The notes below the pieces were generated by a model. It had not been told where the DNA came from. It did not search any database and was given only the letters and a program-made list of their open reading frames with translations. From Mycolicibacterium madagascariense (GTDB taxonomy: Bacteria > Actinomycetota > Actinomycetes > Mycobacteriales > Mycobacteriaceae), in NCBI RefSeq assembly GCF_010729665.1, contig NZ_AP022610.1:5518001-5582000 (forward strand): a stretch of DNA of 64,000 bases, written 5' to 3'. Position numbers and translations under genes: made by a program. Below are positions 44,992 through 64,000 of the stretch, piece by piece; the stretch's first letter is position 1; each line of letters starts with the position of its first letter.

Positions 44992-46448
44992 CGTCCGCGC
45001 ACCCCTCTCACCAGCTCGTCGAATCGCCGTAGGTCGGGATCGTCGATCGCGGCGCCACGCCTACCCGCGCCGTCGTGCACCCGGCCGGCCGTGCCGTCGA
45101 CGGTGACGCTCCGTCCGGCGAGCCGCTCGGCGGTGCCCGACCCACAGCCGACGACCGCGGGGATGCCGAGCTCACGGGCCACGATCGCGGCGTGGCTGCT
45201 GGCACCCCCGATCTCGGTGACGACGCCCGCGGCCGCCATGATCCCGGCGATGTCGTCCGGGCTCGTCGTCGGTCGCACCAGGATGACGTCGCGGCCGTCG
45301 TCGGCGGCGGCGATGGCGTCGTCGCTGGTCGTGCAGACCACGCCGGACGCCAGCCCGGGACAGGCGGGTACGCCGGTGGCCAGCGTCGGGCCGCCCTGCG
45401 CGGCGTCCGGGCGGGCCGTGGCGAGTGACTCGAGCTGTTCGGCGGTGACGCGCCCGATTGCTGCGGCATCGTCGATCAGGCCCTCGTCGCGCAGCGCCAG
45501 CGCGAGCCGCACCGCCGCCAGGGGCGATCGCTGCGCGACGCGTGATTGCAGGAGCCACAGCACGCCTGCCTCGACGGTGAACTCGACGTCCTGCACGTCC
45601 CCGGCGCGGCGCTCGAGCCGCCTGCCCGCCTCGAGGAGCTGCTCGTACGCCTCCGGGAGCCGGTCGCGCATCGCCGCGAGCGGCAGGCAATCGCTGGTGC
45701 CCGACACCACGTCATCCCCCTGCGCGGCGGGCAGCCATTCGCCGAACGGTGTCGCATCGCCGGTAGCCGGATTCCTGGTGAACAGCACGCCCGTACCCGA
45801 CTGCTCGTCGAGATTGCCGTAGACCATCGCCTGCACCACGATCGCGATGCCACCGCGGTCGGCGCCGCGGTGCGCCCGGTAGGCCGCCGCCCGGTCCGAC
45901 GACCACGACCCCACGACGGCTTCCATGGCGCCGCGCAGCTGGTCCCACGGGTCGGCGGGGACGTGCGTGGCGGCGGGGACGGCACGCAGGTAGCCGCGGC
46001 GGAATCGCTCGCGGACGTCGGCGGCGAACTCCGGGGAGTGACGCTCGGCCAGCGCGGTCAGCACGGCGTCGTCGACCCCGACGTCGAGGACCGTCTCGAG
46101 CATGCCCGGCATCGACGTCGCGCCACTGCTGCGGACGGAGAGCAGCAACGGCCGTGGACCGGCGCCGAACGTCGTGCCGGTGCGCCGCTGCAGCACCTTC
46201 AGACCGTCGAGCGCGTGTTGCCACATTCGCTGCACCGTGGCGGCCGGTCGGGCCTCGCATTCGTCACACCAGTCGGACGTGATGCAGAACGCAGGAGGGA
46301 CCGGCAAACCCATCTCGACCATGGTCGCGATGGCCCGGCCCTTGCCGCCCACGACGGCCATCGCGGCGTCGTCGAGGCTGCCGTCGAGTGGGGCCGCGAA
46401 TAGGCGGTGTGCTGCGTGAACGGGTCGGCTACCCGCGCCGAGTGTCAT
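44988..46448 (-). CDS. ppdK: PpdK-like protein (pyruvate phosphate dikinase without PEP/pyruvate domain)
   Basis: A 486-aa protein with the PPDK N-terminal ATP-binding domain ([93 protein letters not shown]). The phosphohistidine swivel domain ([25 protein letters not shown], catalytic His in SSHAA) follows. The C-terminal TIM-barrel that binds PEP/pyruvate in full PPDK (about 870 aa) is missing, as in Rv1127c. It may phosphorylate itself and pass the phosphate to another partner. It is divergent from pks12 with 227 bp between. Confidence 0.9.
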   Translation of the reverse strand: MTLGAGSRPVHAAHRLFAAPLDGSLDDAAMAVVGGKGRAIATMVEMGLPVPPAFCITSDWCDECEARPAATVQRMWQHALDGLKVLQRRTGTTFGAGPRPLLLSVRSSGATSMPGMLETVLDVGVDDAVLTALAERHSPEFAADVRERFRRGYLRAVPAATHVPADPWDQLRGAMEAVVGSWSSDRAAAYRAHRGADRGGIAIVVQAMVYGNLDEQSGTGVLFTRNPATGDATPFGEWLPAAQGDDVVSGTSDCLPLAAMRDRLPEAYEQLLEAGRRLERRAGDVQDVEFTVEAGVLWLLQSRVAQRSPLAAVRLALALRDEGLIDDAAAIGRVTAEQLESLATARPDAAQGGPTLATGVPACPGLASGVVCTTSDDAIAAADDGRDVILVRPTTSPDDIAGIMAAAGVVTEIGGASSHAAIVARELGIPAVVGCGSGTAERLAGRSVTVDGTAGRVHDGAGRRGAAIDDPDLRRFDELVRGVRGR

Positions 46449-46571
46449 CGCGCCATCCCGTCGTGTCGCCTGCCGATGCGTCCGCGTTCCCAGGACTGCC
46501 CGAGTCTAAGCAGGCGGGTGATTGCCCGCGTCATCGGAGGGAACACAATGGTCTGAGCGCGTTCGCTCGCG

Positions 46572-46601
46572 TTGTTGAACCGCGCCACGAGCTTCTAGGC
46601 T
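46572..46601 (+). promoter_or_regulatory. Candidate promoter upstream of pks12
   Basis: In the 227 bp spacer between ppdK and pks12, TTGTTG (46572-46577) and TAGGCT (46596-46601) are spaced 18 bp and match the mycobacterial SigA pattern (TTGNNN, TANNNT). They lie 75-104 bp before the pks12 ATG. Unverified prediction. Confidence 0.35.
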
Positions 46602-46675
46602 CAACCGACGAGCGCGATGTACCGAATACTTGGGGGTCACTGCGCACAGTGGCTCAGACAGGGGTTTCTCACCGT

Positions 46676-59113
<12,438 letters not shown>

Positions 59114-59119
59114 GCCTCG

Positions 59120-61534
59120 ATGAGGATCGTCGTCACCGGGGCTGACGGGCCCATCGGGCGGGGGGTGGCCGCCCGGCTGGTCAGCCTGTCCCACGACGTC
59201 GTCGGCGTCGGTGCGCGGCGTCCCGAGAGTTGGCCTGGCGCAGTCGACTTCGTCGTCAACCGGCGCGCCACCGCGGACGTCCTGAAGGGCGCCGACGCAG
59301 TGCTGCACGCTGGCGGCTCTGGGCTCGACGACCTGGTGGACGCGGTGCGCGACGCCGACGTCGAGCGGCTCGTCGTGCTCGCGCCGGTCTGGCCCGCCGC
59401 GTCGATCCCGGCCGGGGTCGACGCCGTCGTCGTCAGGACCGGCCTCGTGCTGGGACGCCACGTCGACGACGCCCTGCTGCGGATGTGCGCAGGCCCGGTG
59501 GTCCTGGACGTCGACGGCTCGGCCGACCGTCCCCTCCCGGTGGTGCACGCCCACGACGTCGAGCGGGCGCTAGTGGCGGCGCTCCTCGACCCCGGCGCAT
59601 CGACCGGCCGCATCGACGTCGTCGCCGGAAACACCACCCTGCGCGCCATCGCCGCGGCGGTCGGCAGACCCGTCGTCGGCGTCCCGTGGCCCCTGCGCCG
59701 ACTCGTGCCCCGCCCCATCGGTGACCTGCCGGAACTGACGCCCGATCGCGACCTCGGGTACGACGTGGCGCAGACGGTCGAGGACTTCGCCCTGGCATGC
59801 CGCGGGCGGATCGCGGTCGGCCCGGCCGTGCGCGACATTCCGTGGCGTTTGCCGCGGGTGCTGCAAATTCCGGCGTTCGACGCGCCGTCCCCCGACGGGG
59901 TCGAGCCGGTTCCGGCCGGAATGGGTTCGGCCAACGGCGAATTCGACACCCCGATCGATCCCCGCTTTCCCGCGTTCATCGCGACCAATCTGTCCGAGGC
60001 GTTGGCGGGCCCGTTCTCGCCGTCGTCGGCATCGGTCACCGTGCTCGGCACCCGCGCGGCCGGGCTGGTGATCTCCGAGCGCCTGCGCCCCGGCGGTGCG
60101 GTGCAGCGGGAGATGTCGGTGCGCACCACCGGCGTCTTCGGCCACCGGTTGTACGCCGGCATCACGACCGGTCACTTCATGGCCCACACGGTGCCGTTCA
60201 TCGATCCCAACCTGGTGCTCTCGGGGTTCTTCGGTCACACCGAGGACGGCCTCGAACTGTTCGGCGAGCACCTGCCGCCGGTCGCCCCGCGCAGCCTCGC
60301 CCGGCAACTGCGCGGCGGGCTCACGTTCGCGAACTGCCTGATCGGGCTGTCCGCCGGCTCGCGCACCGACACCAGGGCCTTCGTCGACGACGTCGCGCGG
60401 CTCGAGGCGGCCGCCGGTGACCCGGCCGCGCTGACCGATCGTCGACTGCGCGAACTCATCCTGCTGGGTCGCGACCACGTCGTCCACGGCTGGGTGTTGT
60501 CATCGGCGTCGATCCTGTTGTGCGCTGGCTACGGCGTGGTCATGCGGCTGCTGTGCGGCCGCGACGTCATGCCCGCCGCGGGTGACGAGCTGGTCAGCGC
60601 CCAGGCGCTCGGCGCCGTGCACCGGCTGGCCGCCATGGCACGCCGCGATCCGGTGGCCGTCCGACTCCTGTCGGAGCCGACGATCGACACCGATGCGCTC
60701 GCCGCAGAGGCCCCCGCGTTCACCGCCGCCCTGGCCCGGGAGCTGGACCTGATCGGCCACCGTGGGCCCGGTGAGGTCGAAATGCGTTGTGCCACTTACG
60801 CCGACGATCCCGATCTGCTGATCCGCATGGTGGCCAAGGCGCTCGTGGTGCCACCGCTCGAGCTGCCCACCCTGCCGCCAGTGCCACTGCTGGCCAAGCC
60901 GGTGGCCGTCGCCGCCGCCGATCAGATCCGCGAACGCGAGGTCCGACGCGATCGCATGGTCCGCGCGATCTGGGTGCTGCGCCGGCTGCTTCGCGAGCAG
61001 GGCCGCCGACTAGTCGACGCGGGCGAACTCGGTGACGTCGACGACGTGTTCTACCTACTGGTCGACGAGCTGGACGCCCCGCCGCCCGACCTCGCGGGCA
61101 TCGTCGCCCGCCGCCGAGCCGAACAGCTGCGCCTGCAGCAACTCGACCCGCCCGAGGCGTTCAGCGGCCGATGGGTCTCGACGAACGAGCCGGCCGTGGC
61201 GATTCAGGGCGGCGAGGTCCTGCAGGGCATCGGGGTCTCGGGTGGCCGTGTGCGCGGACGGGTGCGCGTGGTGGGTGCCGAGACGATCGACGACCTGCAG
61301 CCCGGTGAGATCCTCGTCGCCAAGGTGACCGACGTCGGTTACACCCCGGCGTTCGCCTACGCCGCCGCCGTCGTCACCGAACTCGGCGGCCCGACGTCGC
61401 ACGCGGCGATCGTGGCCAGGGAGTTCGGGGTGCCGTGCGTGGTCAACGCGCGCGGCGCCGCCGCCCGGCTGACGACCGGCACCATGATCGAAGTGGACGG
61501 CGCGACGGGTGACGTCACCGTGCTCGGAGCCTGA
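59120..61534 (+). CDS. Rv2047c-like epimerase/PEP-mobile-domain fusion protein
   Basis: An 804-aa protein beginning [20 protein letters not shown], an NAD(P)-binding Rossmann domain of the epimerase type (about residues 1-220). A middle region of about 450 residues has no motif I recognise, and a C-terminal PEP-utilising-enzyme mobile domain ([38 protein letters not shown]) holds a phosphohistidine-type His. It corresponds to Rv2047c, which also follows pks12 in M. tuberculosis, so it is probably needed for the same lipid. No ATP-grasp domain is present, so the phospho donor would be external. Starts 6 bp after the pks12 stop. Confidence 0.9.
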   Translation: MRIVVTGADGPIGRGVAARLVSLSHDVVGVGARRPESWPGAVDFVVNRRATADVLKGADAVLHAGGSGLDDLVDAVRDADVERLVVLAPVWPAASIPAGVDAVVVRTGLVLGRHVDDALLRMCAGPVVLDVDGSADRPLPVVHAHDVERALVAALLDPGASTGRIDVVAGNTTLRAIAAAVGRPVVGVPWPLRRLVPRPIGDLPELTPDRDLGYDVAQTVEDFALACRGRIAVGPAVRDIPWRLPRVLQIPAFDAPSPDGVEPVPAGMGSANGEFDTPIDPRFPAFIATNLSEALAGPFSPSSASVTVLGTRAAGLVISERLRPGGAVQREMSVRTTGVFGHRLYAGITTGHFMAHTVPFIDPNLVLSGFFGHTEDGLELFGEHLPPVAPRSLARQLRGGLTFANCLIGLSAGSRTDTRAFVDDVARLEAAAGDPAALTDRRLRELILLGRDHVVHGWVLSSASILLCAGYGVVMRLLCGRDVMPAAGDELVSAQALGAVHRLAAMARRDPVAVRLLSEPTIDTDALAAEAPAFTAALARELDLIGHRGPGEVEMRCATYADDPDLLIRMVAKALVVPPLELPTLPPVPLLAKPVAVAAADQIREREVRRDRMVRAIWVLRRLLREQGRRLVDAGELGDVDDVFYLLVDELDAPPPDLAGIVARRRAEQLRLQQLDPPEAFSGRWVSTNEPAVAIQGGEVLQGIGVSGGRVRGRVRVVGAETIDDLQPGEILVAKVTDVGYTPAFAYAAAVVTELGGPTSHAAIVAREFGVPCVVNARGAAARLTTGTMIEVDGATGDVTVLGA

Positions 61535-61560
61535 CTCGACACGTGTCTTATCGTGGCGGT

Positions 61561-62787
61561 ATGGACTTCGAGCGGTCGGCTAAGGCGCAGGATTACATTC
61601 AACGGCTCACCGACTTCATGGTCGAGTTCGTCTTTCCCGCGGAACACACCTACGACCAGTACCGGGCGGAGGTCGGTCGCGACGACCACACGGTGCCGCC
61701 CGTGGTCGAGGAGCTCAAGAAGCTCGCCAAGGATCGGGGGCTGTGGAACCTGTTCCTGCCCGCGGTGTCGGGCCTCAGCAACCTCGAGTACTCGCCGCTG
61801 GCGGAGCTCTCGGGATGGAGCATGGAACTCGCCCCTGAGGCGCTGAACTGCGCCGCCCCGGACACCGGCAACATGGAGACGTTGCACCTGTTCGCCACCG
61901 AGGAGCAGAGCAAGCAGTGGCTGGAGCCGCTGCTGAACGGCGAGATCCGCAGTGCGTTCGCCATGACCGAGCCCGCCGTGGCCTCCAGCGACGCCCGCAA
62001 CATCGAGACGACGATGCTGCGCGACGGCGGCGACTACGTCATCAACGGGCGCAAGTGGTGGACCTCGGGTGCCAACGATCCGCGCTGCAAGATCCTGATC
62101 GTGATGGGCCGGACCAACCCCGATGCGGCGTCGCATCAACAACAGTCGATGATCCTGGTGCCCATCGACACCCCCGGCGTGCAGATCGTGCGGTCGCTTC
62201 CGGTGTTCGGCTGGCAGGACCAGCACGGGCACGCCGAGATCGTGTTCGACAACGTGCGGGTGCCGGCGAGCAATCTGCTCGGCGAGGAGGGCGGCGGTTT
62301 CGCGATCGCGCAGGCCCGCCTCGGGCCCGGCCGGATCCATCACTGCATGCGTGCCATCGGGGTCGCCGAGCGGGCGCTGGCACTGATGGTGGACCGGGTG
62401 AACAAGCGGATCGCGTTCGGCAAGCCGCTGGCCGAGCAGGGCGTCGTGCAGCAGCAGATCGCATTGTCGCGCAACGAGATCGACCAGGCGCGACTGCTGT
62501 GCGAGAAGGCCGCCTGGACGATTGACAAGCACGGCAACAAGGAGGCCCGCAACCAGGTCGCGATGATCAAGGCCGTGGCGCCGCAGATGGCGTGCAACGT
62601 GCTCGATCGCGCGATCCAGGTGCACGGCGGCGCCGGTGTCACCGATGACTTCCCGCTGGCGCGGCTGTATGGCTGGCACCGTGCCATGCGCCTCTTCGAC
62701 GGTCCCGACGAGGTCCACATGCGCAGCATCGCCCGCGCTGAACTCGGCCGGGAGAAGGGCGCTCTCGCAGCCGCGGTGACGTCGTAG
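61561..62787 (+). CDS. fadE2: Acyl-CoA dehydrogenase FadE2-like
   Basis: A 408-aa ACAD11-type acyl-CoA dehydrogenase ([94 protein letters not shown], with the C-terminal Asp in GPDEVH in the catalytic-base position of this subfamily). It oxidises an acyl-CoA in beta-oxidation. ATG 61561 is preferred over an in-frame GTG at 61543 lacking a ribosome-binding site. It overlaps the phosphatase gene by 1 nt (TAGTG). Position matches Rv0154c next to ptbB. Confidence 0.93.
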   Translation: MDFERSAKAQDYIQRLTDFMVEFVFPAEHTYDQYRAEVGRDDHTVPPVVEELKKLAKDRGLWNLFLPAVSGLSNLEYSPLAELSGWSMELAPEALNCAAPDTGNMETLHLFATEEQSKQWLEPLLNGEIRSAFAMTEPAVASSDARNIETTMLRDGGDYVINGRKWWTSGANDPRCKILIVMGRTNPDAASHQQQSMILVPIDTPGVQIVRSLPVFGWQDQHGHAEIVFDNVRVPASNLLGEEGGGFAIAQARLGPGRIHHCMRAIGVAERALALMVDRVNKRIAFGKPLAEQGVVQQQIALSRNEIDQARLLCEKAAWTIDKHGNKEARNQVAMIKAVAPQMACNVLDRAIQVHGGAGVTDDFPLARLYGWHRAMRLFDGPDEVHMRSIARAELGREKGALAAAVTS

Positions 62788-63623
62788 TGGTGTCGAGCGG
62801 CACCGGGGTCTCCACCGGTAACGAGCTGTCGGGCGCGTGGAACTTCCGTGACGTCGCCGAGCAGACGGGCATCCGGCCGGGCAGGTTGTTCCGCTCCAGC
62901 GAGCTCAGCCGTCTCGACGACGCCGGGCGTGCCGCGTTGGCGACGTTGGGCGTCGGCGACGTCGTCGATCTTCGCTCCGAGCGCGAGGTCGAGCGCCGGG
63001 GCAGCGGGCGGGTGCCCGACGGTGTGTCCGTTCACCAGTTGCCGTTCCACGAGCTGGCCGTCGGTGATGGGACCGACGCCCCGCACGACACCGCGTTCCA
63101 GAAGATGCTGACCGCCGAGACCGACGATGCGGCCGAAGCGGAGGCGGCGGCCGCGGCGGGTCGGTTCATGAACCAGGAGTACGACCAGTTCCCGAGGCTC
63201 CCCGGTGCGCACATCGCTGTGCGGCAGGTGATTTCGCTACTTGCCGACGAGCGGCCGGTCATCGCACACTGCTTCGCGGGCAAGGACCGCACCGGGTTCA
63301 CCGTGGCCCTGGTGCTCGACGCCATCGGCGTCGGGCGCGAGCAGATCATGGCGGACTTCCTCCGCAGCAACGCCGCCGCGCCCCAGCTTCGCGAGCGGAT
63401 CCTCGAGTCGGTCCGCACCAGGGCCGCAGAGTCCGCGACGCCGGAGATCGTCACGTTCGCCGAGGCACGGCTGACCGACGAGGTGATCGGTGTGCGCGAG
63501 GAGTACCTGGACACCGCGTGGCGCGCCATCGAGGCCGACTACGGGTCGACGGCCAATTACCTTGCTGCGCTTGGCGTCAACGACGAACAGGTGATGCGGC
63601 TGCGGACGTCACTGCTGGCCTGA
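62787..63623 (+). CDS. ptbB: MptpB-like tyrosine/dual-specificity phosphatase
   Basis: A 278-aa protein collinear with M. tuberculosis PtpB (Rv0153c). The P-loop is HCFAGKDRTG with nucleophile Cys162; N-terminal SGAWNFRDVAEQTGIRPGRLFRSSEL and the helical lid (FLRSNAAAPQLRERILESV) fit the family. MptpB dephosphorylates phosphotyrosine, phosphoserine/threonine and phosphoinositides. GTG 62787 overlaps the fadE2 TAG. In pathogens it is secreted; no signal peptide is visible here. Confidence 0.94.
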   Translation: MVSSGTGVSTGNELSGAWNFRDVAEQTGIRPGRLFRSSELSRLDDAGRAALATLGVGDVVDLRSEREVERRGSGRVPDGVSVHQLPFHELAVGDGTDAPHDTAFQKMLTAETDDAAEAEAAAAAGRFMNQEYDQFPRLPGAHIAVRQVISLLADERPVIAHCFAGKDRTGFTVALVLDAIGVGREQIMADFLRSNAAAPQLRERILESVRTRAAESATPEIVTFAEARLTDEVIGVREEYLDTAWRAIEADYGSTANYLAALGVNDEQVMRLRTSLLA

Positions 63624-63645
63624 CGTCTCGGAGGCGTCAATTGGG

Positions 63646-63966
63646 TCAGTCGCGGGCAATCTCGATGTCGGAGAACAACACGCGGACGCCGCCGGTCGAC
63701 AACTCTCCCATGGCCTGGAAGAACGCGCCGGCCTCCTGGGTCGCAACGGCTGCGCTGGCGGCGTCGTAGTCGGGGTAGTAGAGGTCGATCATTCGGTAGG
63801 CCGGCGTCGGCGAACCGTCCTCCTTGGGCCACACCTTGGACGTTTCGAATCGGATGTAGCCCGGGATCTTGCGCGCGAGACCCAATTGCTGTGTCTCGTA
63901 GGCAGATTCGAAGGCTTCGGGGTCGGTGGGGTTGTCGTAGATGACGGTGATCTTGGTTTCGGCCAT
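63646..63966 (-). CDS. EthD-domain family small protein
   Basis: A 106-aa protein of the dimeric alpha+beta barrel EthD type (KITVIYDNPTDPEAFESAYETQQLGLARKIPGYIRFE, then YRMIDLYYPDYDAASAAVATQEAGAFFQAMGEL). EthD proteins are small accessory or degradative enzymes of unclear chemistry. ATG at 63964-63966 gives the usual length. It is convergent with ptbB, 22 bp between stops. Beyond it 34 bp remain to the window edge with no feature. Confidence 0.88.
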   Translation of the reverse strand: MAETKITVIYDNPTDPEAFESAYETQQLGLARKIPGYIRFETSKVWPKEDGSPTPAYRMIDLYYPDYDAASAAVATQEAGAFFQAMGELSTGGVRVLFSDIEIARD

Positions 63967-64000
63967 GCGACGATCATGCACCTCTGCGTACGTCGGCGCA

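Noticed and set aside
46388..46675. N-terminal extension of pks12 by 96 codons
   Set aside because: The extension is low-complexity, covers the ppdK start and spacer, and known Pks12 proteins begin at the equivalent of ATG 46676.

Overview
This 64 kb window is GC-rich chromosomal DNA from a mycobacterium, most likely a rapid-growing Mycolicibacterium. The call rests on a complete mce1 locus (fadD5, yrbE1AB, mce1A-F, mam1A-D with divergent mce1R), a two-module mycoketide-synthase gene (pks12-like), a MptpB-type phosphatase, and gene order that follows M. tuberculosis Rv0153-Rv0187 over long stretches. No rRNA, tRNA, CRISPR array, IS element or phage gene was seen. Coding is dense, with many 1-4 nt ATGA/GTGA/TGATG overlaps. 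Comparisons with M. tuberculosis are from memory of the families, not from a search.

Layout. 1-1803 (minus): end of a DUF4129 - membrane protein - MoxR ATPase operon that runs off the left edge. 1831-8410 (minus): an Rv0183-Rv0187-like block with dienelactone hydrolase, O-methyltransferase, TIGR04338 metallohydrolase, DUF2786 protein, a secreted alpha/beta-hydrolase lipoprotein, monoacylglycerol lipase, and a CocE-type lipoprotein hydrolase. 8527-13168: membrane protein, short-chain dehydrogenase and MarR regulator, divergent pirin, sugar-dehydrogenase lipoprotein and an SRPBCC protein. 13212-15704 (minus): a large secreted protein with a Thr/Ser/Pro/Lys tail. 15911-16684: fructosamine kinase. 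16695-31736 (minus): the mce1 lipid-import operon with its acyl-CoA synthetase FadD5; mce1R lies divergently at 31903.

32587-37204 holds an SRPBCC protein, thioesterase, zinc alcohol dehydrogenase, acyl-CoA dehydrogenase and TetR regulator. 37360-43429 holds a 36-aa protein, a SigF-like sigma factor with a repeat-bearing N-terminus, a CorA-type transporter with a GQN motif, and the proton-pumping transhydrogenase PntA/PntB. Directly after pntB is a Fic toxin with a small antitoxin, bracketed by 105 bp direct repeats. It is followed by a convergent pair encoding a small hypothetical protein and a short PpdK-like protein.

46676-61534 encodes a 4145-aa bimodular PKS (KS-AT-DH-ER-KR-ACP twice, AT1 predicted methylmalonyl, AT2 predicted malonyl) and its 804-aa Rv2047c-like partner. 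The window ends with fadE2, a MptpB-like phosphatase and an EthD-like protein.

Functionally the region centres on lipids: Mce1 imports fatty or mycolic acids, FadD5 activates them, FadE enzymes begin beta-oxidation, several lipases release acyl chains, PntAB supplies NADPH, and the Pks12-like enzyme makes a methyl-branched chain. The most notable accessory feature is the repeat-flanked Fic cassette at 43425-44479.
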